This document shows, one piece after another, positions 24,581-32,786 of a DNA stretch of 34,551 bases (the stretch's first letter is position 1; the number at the start of each line of letters is the position of its first letter). The position numbers and the translations under genes are program-made. The notes beneath the pieces are model-generated. The model did not search any database. It worked only from the letters and a program-made list of their open reading frames with translations, and was not told the origin of the DNA. The stretch is from Luteitalea sp. Lineage in GTDB: Bacteria > Acidobacteriota > Vicinamibacteria > Vicinamibacterales > Vicinamibacteraceae. Location of the stretch: assembly GCA_009377605.1 (NCBI GenBank), contig WHTT01000015.1, positions 1-34,551 on the forward strand. Direction: 5' to 3'.

Positions 24581-24596
24581 CTACGTAGGTACGTAG
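24581..24596 (-). promoter_or_regulatory. 7-2-7 motif copy 2 (upstream of exported protein 23690-24469)
   Basis: On the minus strand this is CTACGTA-CC-TACGTAG, a perfect 7-2-7 inverted repeat, followed by TGACG. It is 112 bp before ATG 24469. The surrounding about 70 bp is shared with copy 4. Confidence 0.75.
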
Positions 24597-24659
24597 GAAT
24601 CTTCGTCCGATGCGAGCGGCCCGAATCGCTCCCGCGGTCCTGGCCACTCCGCTGCGCGT

Positions 24660-25367
24660 TCACCGCAGGAGGCGATGGTGCAGCGCCTTGGCGACCGCTT
24701 CGGTCTTGCTGTGGACCTGGAGCTTCTCGTAGATGCGGCGGAGGTGGAACGAGATCGTGTGCACGGTGACGCCGAGCTCGGTGGCGGCCGTCTTGTAGTT
24801 GTAGCCGTCGGCAAAGAGGCGGAGGACGCGGATTTCGTGCGGTGTCAGGTTGTAGTCGGCCTGTGCTGGCGGCCGGACGGCGCGAAAGAGCGTGATGACA
24901 CGGCTTGCCACGTCTGGTGACATGGGCGCCCCGCCAGCGACGGCATCGTTCAGAGCGTCGAGGATTTGCGGTGGCGGCGTTTTCTTGAGCAGGTACCCGC
25001 ACGCGCCGGCACAGAGCGCCTCGAAGATCCGTGCGTCATCCTCGTAGACGGTGAGCATCACGCACAGAATCTTCGGCGCGATGGCGGCCAGACGGCGAAC
25101 GCCGTCGATGCCGGACATCCCGGGCAGTCCGATATCGAGCAACGCGACCTGAGGCCGGTCGCTCAGGAGCGGACCGAGGGCTGCCTCCATGGAGCGATAG
25201 GCCCCCGAACAATGGAACTCGGGCGTGCTGTCGAGCAGCGTGGCGAGGGACTCGCGAATCTCGCGCTGGTCTTCGACGATGGCCACGCGGATGCGCGGGA
25301 CGGCGCGGGGAAGCGGCTCGGTGCCAGGGGCTTGGTCGGGGACTTGGTCGGGGGCTTGGTCGGGCAT
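24660..25367 (-). CDS. NarL/FixJ-family response regulator, orphan
   Basis: ATG 25367 gives 235 residues; an ATG further upstream (25412) would overlap regulatory DNA. After a PDQA-type repeat tail (residues 2-14), a receiver domain (about 26-145) has the acidic pair E32/D33, phosphoacceptor D78 (VALLDIGLPGMSG), T106 and K128/K129. A LuxR-type HTH follows (about 170-230; LTPHEIRVLRLFADGYNYKTAATELGV, then VHTISFHLRRIYEKL). Such proteins dimerise on phosphorylation and bind inverted heptamers. No histidine kinase is nearby. The gene's own upstream region carries motif copy 3, suggesting autoregulation, and five neighbouring genes carry the same motif. Confidence 0.9.
   Translation of the reverse strand: MPDQAPDQVPDQAPGTEPLPRAVPRIRVAIVEDQREIRESLATLLDSTPEFHCSGAYRSMEAALGPLLSDRPQVALLDIGLPGMSGIDGVRRLAAIAPKILCVMLTVYEDDARIFEALCAGACGYLLKKTPPPQILDALNDAVAGGAPMSPDVASRVITLFRAVRPPAQADYNLTPHEIRVLRLFADGYNYKTAATELGVTVHTISFHLRRIYEKLQVHSKTEAVAKALHHRLLR
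25331..25366. repeat. 12-bp tandem repeat (3 units) at the response regulator start
   Basis: Three units of CTTGGTCGGGGN lie immediately after the start codon (minus strand) and encode PDQAPDQVPDQA. A whole number of codons per unit means copy-number change would alter only the tail length. Confidence 0.75.
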
Positions 25368-25419
25368 GGACGATTCCAACGGACCAGTACAGCTTGCCCG
25401 TGCGTGCCACATCACGTCA

Positions 25420-25435
25420 CTACGAAGGTACGTAG
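25420..25435 (-). promoter_or_regulatory. 7-2-7 motif copy 3 (upstream of the response regulator itself)
   Basis: The minus strand reads CTACGTA-CC-TTCGTAG followed by TGACG, 53 bp before ATG 25367. It lies at the junction with the truncated methyltransferase fragment that begins about 25441. Confidence 0.75.
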
Positions 25436-25440
25436 GTCTT

Positions 25441-25755
25441 TTCATAAACGTCAGCGAGACGGTACTCACGAAGAACGATCATCAACTCGTCACCACGGGC
25501 CCTTATCGTTGGGTTCGTCATCCCTTGTACACGACGGGGGTCGTGCTCTTCTCGAGCATTGGTCTGATGGCAGGAGGCTGGCTCATCTTGCTGTGGGCAG
25601 TGATCGCCCTGATCGCCGTTCGCCTCGTTGTCATTCCGCGCGAGGAGACACACTTGGTGTCGGCGTTCGGAGATGAGTATCCGCATTATCGGCGTGGGAC
25701 GGGTTCGATGCTGCCATTGTTCCTAAGCGCCCGGAGCAGAGGCCGTGCTGGCTAA
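25441..25755 (+). pseudogene. 5'-truncated isoprenylcysteine carboxyl methyltransferase-like gene
   Basis: The frame from about 25441 reads TKNDHQLVTTGPYRWVRHPLYTTGV, a TM helix, then VIPREETHLVSAFGDEYPHYRR. This is the conserved C-terminal half of ICMT/PEMT-type membrane methyltransferases (canonical LVTTGPYRWVRHPMY ... EE..L...FG..Y..Y). The normal N-terminal half with two or three TM helices is absent. Upstream in frame is antisense to the response regulator. The break coincides with motif copy 3. I see no ribosome site or start at the break, so it is likely a relic. Confidence 0.7.
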
Positions 25756-25829
25756 CACCCGCTGCCACGCGACGCGCTCAGGATCAATTGTCGTGAGCCT
25801 CCCGCAGGCCGGATTGCACATTCCCGATC

Positions 25830-26204
25830 ATGAAGACATTCATCACCACGATCGTGATCAGCATGCTGCTGGGAGGCTCAATCGCCGCGCACGGCGACGA
25901 GGGCGCGCCAGATTATCGCCGCATCCGTCAGGGACTTCGACGATCCGCGGCGCCCTCGACTTTTGCTATCGTCGAGCTGCCGCCAGCGCGCCGGCAGCCC
26001 CCACAGGTCCGCCAGCGTGATTCCATCTGGAACGGTGTGCTGATAGGGGCCGGCGTCGGCGCCGCCGGTGGGTTCCTCTGGGCGCAGAACATCTGCGACG
26101 GCAACGACAGTGAATGTTCCGCCATCGCGACCCCAGTCGGGGTGCTCGCAGGCGCGGGCATCGGCACCGCAGTGGGCGCGATCGTGGATCTCCTGCACAA
26201 GTAG
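25830..26204 (+). CDS. Small exported glycine-zipper protein
   Basis: The 124-residue product starts with a signal-like segment (MKTFITTIVISMLLGGSIAAHG). After a proline/arginine-rich linker come two glycine-rich hydrophobic segments (GVLIGAGVGAAGGFLWAQN and VGVLAGAGIGTAVGAIVDLL), a glycine-zipper arrangement usual in small membrane-inserting or outer-membrane lipoprotein-like proteins. Two cysteines (ICDGNDSEC) lie between them. Function is unknown. No strong ribosome site is visible, so the start is tentative. It is convergent with the 26272-26910 gene. Confidence 0.6.
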   Translation: MKTFITTIVISMLLGGSIAAHGDEGAPDYRRIRQGLRRSAAPSTFAIVELPPARRQPPQVRQRDSIWNGVLIGAGVGAAGGFLWAQNICDGNDSECSAIATPVGVLAGAGIGTAVGAIVDLLHK

Positions 26205-26271
26205 CAGGATTGCGCGCAGGATACCGTCCTGGATCCCGATCTCAGCAAACACGTCGACGCCAAGATTGCGT

Positions 26272-26910
26272 TCAGTCGAGCAGATACCCGGTGATCGTCG
26301 CTCCGACGGTGCCGCGCCCGTTCACGGGATCCACCAGCTGTGCCCTGAGGCACCAGGGGTCGGCTTCCGGTGTAAGGGGAAACACGATTGGGACGGGATA
26401 GGTGAGCTGCACGGTGTGAAACGATGGCACGACCACGTTAAAGCCCGTCGATACGATGCTGCCCTGGCAGTCGTCTACCACCAGACGCACGGTCACGTAC
26501 CGCGTGGCGCTCGAGGCAGGTAGGAAGCTGAACGCGGCGCTGCTGATCGCGTAGTGACCGGACAGCTCAGAGACAAAGCCGTTGGTGTCCACCAGCTCGA
26601 CGTCCGCCAGGTAGGCGCTGCCCTGCATGACTTTCTGTCGCGTGGGCGCTGCGAGCAAATTGTCGACGCGCACCGCCCCGTTTACGGGGACGGGCTCGGC
26701 CGGCGCGTTCGTCACGGTCACCGGAAGGCCGACGGCGGCCGGGCTTCCGGGCTCGATCTGGCTGACCGCCTGGACCTCCTTGGCGTTGGGGGTGTCGATG
26801 CCCTGACCGGCGTGGGTCACCCCGATGACACCTGTCGCGCCGGCCAGCAGGCCAACCACGACGATCTTCGTCACCGCGGCTTTCACGGCTGTTGTCATGT
26901 GTGCTTGCAC
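26272..26910 (-). CDS. Exported protein of unknown function
   Basis: GTG 26910 has AAGGAGG close upstream, giving 212 residues. A hydrophobic signal (IVVVGLLAGATGVIGVTHAG) precedes a mature part without recognised family. Its central VPVNGAVRVDNLLAAPTRQKV and the beta-rich remainder with two Cys (VDDCQGS, DPWCLRAQL) resemble the non-collagen C-terminal domains of exported proteins. It is 104 bp downstream of the collagen/propeller gene on the same strand, so probably the second gene of that motif-4 operon. Confidence 0.7.
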   Translation of the reverse strand: MQAHMTTAVKAAVTKIVVVGLLAGATGVIGVTHAGQGIDTPNAKEVQAVSQIEPGSPAAVGLPVTVTNAPAEPVPVNGAVRVDNLLAAPTRQKVMQGSAYLADVELVDTNGFVSELSGHYAISSAAFSFLPASSATRYVTVRLVVDDCQGSIVSTGFNVVVPSFHTVQLTYPVPIVFPLTPEADPWCLRAQLVDPVNGRGTVGATITGYLLD

Positions 26911-27014
26911 GTTTCCTCCTTAGCGCGGTCACCTCACGGCACGCCCAACGCGCCTAATTGCAGATCGGTGTCGCGCGGTGCAGGACCTTCAGATTGGCGT
27001 TGGTGGCGTTGCCT

Positions 27015-28271
27015 CTACAGCTTTGTCACCGAGCTGTTGCCAGAATTCGCGACCCAGATATTGGCACCGTCAAAGGCCAGGCCGAGCGCCCCTGTTGGTG
27101 CCGAGATGACGGTGAAGGTACCCAGCACGGCGCCGTCGACCGCGCGCAGCTTCGTCACCGTGTTGTCCAAGAGGGTGGCGATCCAGACGTTGGCTCCGTC
27201 GAAGGCAATACTTCGCGGCAAGCCGCCGACGCTGAACGTGGCCAACACGGTGCCGTCGACCGCGCGCAGCTTCGTCACCGTGTTACTGCCTGAATTGGCA
27301 ACCCAGATGTTGCTGCCGTCGAAGGCGACGCCTTCAGGGTTGAGGCCGACGCTAATCGTGTCGAGTGCGGTGCCGTCGGTCGCCTGCAGCTTCGTCACTG
27401 TGCCGCTACCGGAGTTGGCGACCCAGATGTTGGCCCCGTCGAAGGCCACGCCTGTTGGCTGGTCGCCGACGTTGAAAGTGCCCAGCAGGTTGGCGTTGGC
27501 CGCCCCCATCTTCGTCACGGTATTGCTGCCCGAGTTGGTCACCCAGACGTTTTCACCATCGAAGGCCACGCTCTGGGGGCTCACTCCGACGGGGAAGGGG
27601 CCGAGCACGGCGCCGTCGGATGCGCGTAGCTTGTTCACCGTGTCGTTGCCTGAGTTCGCCACCCAGATGTTGGCGCCATCGAAGGCCACGCCTTCGGGGT
27701 TGAGGCCGACGAAAAAGCTGCCCAGAACGGAACCATCGGCTGCCTGCAGCTTCGTGACCGTGTGGTCGCCGTAGTTGGTGACCCAGATGTTGGCTCCATC
27801 GAACGCCATGGCACGCGGTATTTCACCGACGCTGAACTCGGCGCCAGACTGATTTCCTCCGTACCACCGCAGCAACGCGACCCGCAAAGGATCGAGACCA
27901 TTGCTCGGAGGCCCGGGTGGGCCGGGCGGTCCCACAGGACCGTCGACACCGGCAGGACCCTGCTCGCCCGAGGGACCAGCCGCGCCGGCGGGGCCCGATG
28001 GCCCGGTAGGACCAGCAGGACCCTGCGGGCCGGGTTCCCCCTGTCGGTTCCACGTCACGCGCTTCTCCCACGCGTAGCACGCCTGAGTGGCGACGACGAT
28101 TCTCGTGGCGAGCGTCGTCGTGCATGCGTGAATCTCCTCCACGTCGGTCGTGGACTGGGCGACTGCTGCGGCCGTGATGCCGGCGACCACCACGACCGCG
28201 ACGACGAACCAGATCAAGAGGCTCCGGTTCGGGCCTCGCCGATCGTTCCTGCGTCGAATCCACGTGCTCAC
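27015..28271 (-). CDS. Exported collagen-like plus seven-bladed propeller protein
   Basis: GTG 28271 follows AGGAGG; the product is 418 residues. A TM/signal segment (about 17-39) precedes a short two-cysteine region ([22 protein letters not shown]), then 15 Gly-X-Y triplets (GEPGPQGPA.. to GPP). Then come seven repeats of about 40 residues with the signature VG..P.[15 protein letters not shown]..TVTKL.A.DG..LG, a YncE/NHL-type beta-propeller; the last blade ends at VTKL. The 120-bp DNA period of these repeats spans about 27015-27840. Such proteins are secreted or surface-exposed and the propeller probably binds ligand or partner. The same IHAC..WN.QG start plus collagen block occurs in the 29551 gene. 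Motif copy 4 lies 93 bp upstream. Confidence 0.85.
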   Translation of the reverse strand: MSTWIRRRNDRRGPNRSLLIWFVVAVVVVAGITAAAVAQSTTDVEEIHACTTTLATRIVVATQACYAWEKRVTWNRQGEPGPQGPAGPTGPSGPAGAAGPSGEQGPAGVDGPVGPPGPPGPPSNGLDPLRVALLRWYGGNQSGAEFSVGEIPRAMAFDGANIWVTNYGDHTVTKLQAADGSVLGSFFVGLNPEGVAFDGANIWVANSGNDTVNKLRASDGAVLGPFPVGVSPQSVAFDGENVWVTNSGSNTVTKMGAANANLLGTFNVGDQPTGVAFDGANIWVANSGSGTVTKLQATDGTALDTISVGLNPEGVAFDGSNIWVANSGSNTVTKLRAVDGTVLATFSVGGLPRSIAFDGANVWIATLLDNTVTKLRAVDGAVLGTFTVISAPTGALGLAFDGANIWVANSGNSSVTKL

Positions 28272-28363
28272 GCGAGATCCTCCTCGTCTACCCAGGTGTC
28301 AGTCAGGGCGGCTGTCGCCGCGACTCGAGGGCTCCATGGTGGGCCACGTCCCGGTTCGCGTCA

Positions 28364-28379
28364 CTACGTAGGTACGTAG
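28364..28379 (-). promoter_or_regulatory. 7-2-7 motif copy 4 (upstream of collagen/propeller gene)
   Basis: The minus strand reads CTACGTA-CC-TACGTAG followed by TGACG, identical to copy 2, with about 70 bp of shared flank (28321-28393 against 24537-24612). Confidence 0.75.
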
Positions 28380-28428
28380 GAATCTCTGTCCGTGGCAGGA
28401 ATCGGTGGCGTGAGTCGACCCGTGGCAA

Positions 28429-28448
28429 CTCGTTCCGGCCGGAACGAG
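28429..28448. repeat. 20-bp perfect palindrome
   Basis: CTCGTTCCGG and its exact complement meet without a spacer, 10 bp after the end of the broken serine-hydrolase gene. It could be that gene's old terminator stem or a protein-binding site. Confidence 0.5.
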
Positions 28449-28457
28449 CTCTTGCGT

Positions 28458-29302
28458 CTAGCGGGCGGCAGTCGACGACGACGCGGCAAGCGCCGGGAAG
28501 ACCCGCTGCGCGAAGTGATCACGGATCGCATCGTCCAGCCGGCGTGTGTTGGGCCGATCCGGATTCGCCTGTGAGCTTGCGTTCGTGTTGTAGGCGACGA
28601 TGAACGCGGCGCGCGAGGCGGGATGGACGAAGAAGTGGGACATGAAGCCGTTCTGCTCGCCGCTGTGCCCGATCAGATCGAGGCCGTCGCGGCGCTCCAG
28701 GAAGTAGCCGAGGCCGAGCGACACACCGGGCTCTGGCCCCGCGATCTGCGGCCGGAACATCTCTTCGAGCGAGCTGCGCTTCAGGACCACGTCATCGCGT
28801 CGAGCTGCTTCCAGGACGGCGGCTCGAACGGGTGCCACGCCTTGTCGCCGCCCCACGAGCCCCACGTCGGATCGCGGAAGCCGGAGCTGTGCGACAACAG
28901 GTGCCGAATCGTGATCGCCGACATCTCACCGAAGGGATTGTGCGCGTGCCGCAGCTCCGGCACGTACTTCACGATGGGATCCTCGAGTGCCAGCAGGCCG
29001 CGATCGCGCAGCTGCAGGATCGCGATCGCCGTGAACGTCTTCGTGATCGACGCCCAGTGATAGATCGTCCGCTCGTCCACCTGGCGCTTCGCGTCGCGAT
29101 CCTGCAGGCCGTAAACCTCGTGCCGCAGGACGTCTCCGTCCTGTATCACGAACAGGGATCGACGCGGAGTTCCTGAAGCTTCGAGCGCAGCTGCCACAGC
29201 TTGCCCAGCCGAACATGCGCGTGCTGGAGACTGTTGACCCCCGCGCGTCGTCGCTGGTCGACCTGGCTTTCGCGGCCGCGTGCACCGTCTTTGTCCTTGC
29301 AC
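28458..29302 (-). pseudogene. Broken serine beta-lactamase-like (class C) hydrolase
   Basis: Two minus-strand frames are needed. The first (to about 28781) holds the catalytic SITK (HWASITKTFTAIAILQL), LEDPIVKYVPELRHAHNP and LLSHSSGFRDP, typical of class C/PF00144 hydrolases. The second (28458-28865) holds SLEEMF, GLGYFLERRDGLDLIGHSGEQNGFMSHFFV, the late HSG element and closing helices. Between them the central part with the YxN motif (about 130-150 residues in relatives) is missing and the frame changes, with overlap at about 28781-28830. The start is also uncertain: the expected N-terminal helix appears in another frame (LRSKLQELRVDP, near 29170). An intact member would be about 380 residues. 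Confidence 0.75.
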
Positions 29303-29436
29303 ATCGCGCGCTCGACCTGCCCTATCGCGACTCTCCTCGCCCGAGTTTCAGCTAACCCGTCGACCCCGAATAGTTGTTTCGCGGCGCTCCTTATCACTGG
29401 CGTCAAAGCGGTCCTTTGATGGGGCGCGTGCGATTG

Positions 29437-29452
29437 CTACGTACCTTCGTAG
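29437..29452 (+). promoter_or_regulatory. 7-2-7 motif copy 5 (upstream of collagen-like gene)
   Basis: CTACGTA-CC-TTCGTAG followed by TGACA, 99 bp before ATG 29551. Confidence 0.75.
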
Positions 29453-29499
29453 TGACACCGGCCGCAACGTGGCGAATCCTTGACCGAAACCGGACCTGA

Positions 29500-30225
<726 letters not shown>

Positions 30226-30312
30226 GCGTATTGTCGCCTTCGGCCCGCGGCGATCGGCTCGGACGGCTTCCTCGGGCGCCTGACAGCGCTGGGGCCGCCG
30301 GATGGAGAGACC

Positions 30313-31845
30313 ATGAGAAGCAAGCGCGTGTCATTGTTCCGCGGTGCGGCAGAGGTCCGTCGTCTGCGGCCCGCATACGGCATCACGTTGGTGCTGGCGC
30401 TGGCGGCGTGCTCGCCCAGCGGGCAGGAGCCGAGCGAGCCGGTAGCAAGGTCGTCGGAAGAGCCCGCGGTGAAGCGTGCCGAGCCGTCGACAGCGACGGA
30501 GGCGGAGCCGAAGCCGAAGAACCCCGTCAAGGGCGTGGATGCCAAACCGGCAGCGAGCGCACTCGCGATTGAAGGCCGGAACATACGTTTGGTGCGGGTG
30601 GGTGAGGACGAGCTCGCCCTGCAGTTCGAGTTCTTCAACGGCACGAAGGATACGCTCCGCCCGAGTGATGTGGACATCTACGTGCTGGGGCCCAAGGTGC
30701 TGCTCGCTGATCTGCCCCGCGGGACGTCCTATGGCGTGCTGCCGGAATCGGGGAACGACTCGCGGATCAGCGAGAGCTCTCACGAGCCGGCGCCGCCCGG
30801 CAGGTCGGTCATCGTGACCGCGATGTTCACAGCGCCCCCTGCGGAGACCACCAAGATGCTGGTCATGGTCGCGGGTCTGCTCCCGGTGATCGTGCCCGTG
30901 CAACCGCAGGGCGCGAGCGCGCTGCAGGATGACCCGGTGTTGAGAGGCCCGCAGCCCGAGCGCCGCATGCTCGGGCCCCTCGTGTGCCGCACCGAAGGTG
31001 GAGACGGGGAGTCGGATCAGTCGGTCGTCGAGCTCAGACTGCCCAGCGACCTCCTGTTCGAGTTCGGCAGTGCCAAGCTGTCCGCAGAGGCGCAGTCGGC
31101 GATCAGCACGGCCGGGAAGGAGATCAGTGGTCGCAGCGGCACAGTCACCATCGAGGGGCACACCGACAGCGTGGGCGAGGATGCCTCCAACCAGACCCTG
31201 TCTGAGCAACGCGCAGCGTCGGTGCGAGACGGGCTGCGTGCCGAGCTCGGTGACGGGTTCAGTTACGAAACCGTTGGCTTCGGCGAGACCAAGCCGGTCG
31301 CGACGAACCAGAACCCCGACGGCAGCGACAACCCGGACGGGCGGGCCCAAAACCGGCGGGTCGAGGTGCGTCTCGGCACGCTGACCCCGGCAGGTCCCCC
31401 GACGTTGGAACCTGCCGAGCTCCAGAACGATCTGGTCGAGGCCGGCTTCCAGGTCAGTGCCGAGAGCCTCGAGCGGCGCGCGGGCTACGTCCTCGCCCGG
31501 GTAACGGTGACCAACCCGACCTCCGCTCCATTGGAGCTCACCTTCGGCAGTGGACTTATGCCCTCCATAAGCCAGGCACCAGAAGGGTTGACCCTGGCCG
31601 ACAAGACGACCCAGCGCCGCCACAGCATCTGCCACGCCCCGGAAGCCGGGATGTACCTGCACTACCTGGGGAACTTCGTCGGCGTCTACGAACCGTCAGA
31701 CTCCAGCGTTGTACCCGGCGGCGCCGATGTGGTCTTCTGGGGGCTGTATCCCGCTCCCCCAACCGAGGTCACCTCCATGGATCTTGAGATCGGCGGGTTC
31801 GGCAAGGTCGTATCGGCTCAGGTCAAGGCCACAGGTATCCCGTGA
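30313..31845 (+). CDS. OmpA-family lipoprotein with extra domains
   Basis: ATG 30313 follows GGAGAG; 510 residues. The leader ends LALAAC, a lipobox with acylation at C33. A charged linker is followed by a beta-rich domain (about 75-215), then an OmpA/Pal peptidoglycan-binding domain (about 230-345). The latter shows LLFEFGSAKLSAEA, IEGHTDSVGEDASNQTLSEQRAASV and NPDGRAQNRRVEVRL (conserved TD.......N..LS..RA..V and NRRVE). The C-terminal 150 residues form another beta-rich domain of unknown family. It probably anchors the outer membrane to peptidoglycan. Its position after the collagen-like gene suggests a shared transcript under motif copy 5. Confidence 0.85.
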   Translation: MRSKRVSLFRGAAEVRRLRPAYGITLVLALAACSPSGQEPSEPVARSSEEPAVKRAEPSTATEAEPKPKNPVKGVDAKPAASALAIEGRNIRLVRVGEDELALQFEFFNGTKDTLRPSDVDIYVLGPKVLLADLPRGTSYGVLPESGNDSRISESSHEPAPPGRSVIVTAMFTAPPAETTKMLVMVAGLLPVIVPVQPQGASALQDDPVLRGPQPERRMLGPLVCRTEGGDGESDQSVVELRLPSDLLFEFGSAKLSAEAQSAISTAGKEISGRSGTVTIEGHTDSVGEDASNQTLSEQRAASVRDGLRAELGDGFSYETVGFGETKPVATNQNPDGSDNPDGRAQNRRVEVRLGTLTPAGPPTLEPAELQNDLVEAGFQVSAESLERRAGYVLARVTVTNPTSAPLELTFGSGLMPSISQAPEGLTLADKTTQRRHSICHAPEAGMYLHYLGNFVGVYEPSDSSVVPGGADVVFWGLYPAPPTEVTSMDLEIGGFGKVVSAQVKATGIP

Positions 31846-32264
31846 ACACCGGGAAGGTCCTGCCCTGCTCAACGGTTGCAGCGATCAGGTCCGTCCACAG
31901 GACACCTGCGTCCACATCGGTTGACGAGATGGCGAACCCCAGACTCGTGGAGAAAGTCGAACGCCTTCTGACAGAAGGATGTGAACGGGCTCGCAACGGG
32001 GTTCTTCATGTCGCCCGCTGGAGCCGTTCCGGCGGGATCCCGAGTGAGCGCGCCAGGCTGATGGGGTGGTCGTCGTCCGCAAACACGGCGATGTCCATGA
32101 GCTCCGATGTGAGCAATGCCTCCAGGACGGCGATCGAAGTGTCGATGCTCATCGCGCTTGTGAGATCTAGGCGATACGCAGATGGAAGCCATCGGGATTC
32201 GCGGGATGTCCGCTCCCACACCACGATGAGACGTCAGCGCGGCCGCACGTGGCGGCGCGATGGA
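31846..32264. other. No recognisable gene
   Basis: This 419-bp stretch between the OmpA-like gene and the GNAT remnant holds only a 72-codon minus frame (32006-32224, with VLEALLTSELMDIAVFADDDHP) that I cannot assign. It may be decayed coding sequence. Confidence 0.4.
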
Positions 32265-32743
32265 CTACCGTTCATCCCAAGGCTTGATCAGCACCGCCCG
32301 CGTGTAGAGCAGGATGAAGCCGCGCCTCATCACGTTGGCCTGCGATCGCGAGCCGGGTGCAGTGGTGACGACGGCCAGATCGCAGCCGGCGGCAGCGGCA
32401 TCGGTGAGACGACGATGGAGGAGCGCGGTCTGGACGCCGCGACCGCGGAACGCCGGTAGCGTTGCGGCGCCCGCGACCTGCGCGAGCCCATCGCGGAGCG
32501 CCAGACTGGCGACACCAGAGCTCGACGCGGACGGCCTCGCCGCGCGCGTGCCATTCCTGCTCGATCGTTTCCAGGCTTGTTCGCGGGAGAGCTCGGGCTG
32601 ACGTACACAGCCAGCCCTCCGACAGTGGGCAGGACGAGCGCGCGGCTATCAGGCCGCGACTCGCGCACGGCAGTGGCGGCGCCCGCCAGGAGATGAGCCT
32701 CCGCACGATCGATGCGCGCAGCGAGCGCGGTATCGGCGAACAC
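32265..32743 (-). pseudogene. Broken GNAT-type acetyltransferase
   Basis: Three minus-strand frames contribute. The N-terminus MFADTALAARIDRAEAHLL...PTVGGLAVYVSPSSPANK is in one frame. SLETIEQEWHARGEAVRVEL is in a second. The acetyl-CoA-binding C-terminus (GLAQVAGAATLPAFRGRGVQ, TALLHRRLTDAAAAGCDLAV, PGSRSQANVMRRGF) is in a third, ending at TAG 32265-32267. RGRGVQ is the GNAT motif A (Q/RxxGxG/A). Relatives are about 270 residues; about 100 residues between VRVEL and the C-terminal part are deleted. At least two frame changes plus this internal deletion make it a pseudogene. Confidence 0.7.
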
Positions 32744-32786
32744 GCGGGGATTCTATCAGTCTCTCGTGTAATTCATCGCTTGACCG

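Noticed and set aside
27015-27840. Regular 120-bp repeats that might suggest a repeat array
   Set aside because: They encode the propeller blades in one continuous frame; there are no spacer-type unique segments, so it is not a CRISPR array.
29146-29406. 86-codon minus frame upstream of the broken serine hydrolase
   Set aside because: Only its last few residues resemble the hydrolase N-terminus; the rest is unlike any family and was not called as a gene.
30331-31662. 443-codon minus-strand open frame
   Set aside because: It is antisense to the OmpA-family lipoprotein, has no family pattern and is rich in R, H and L as expected of a shadow.
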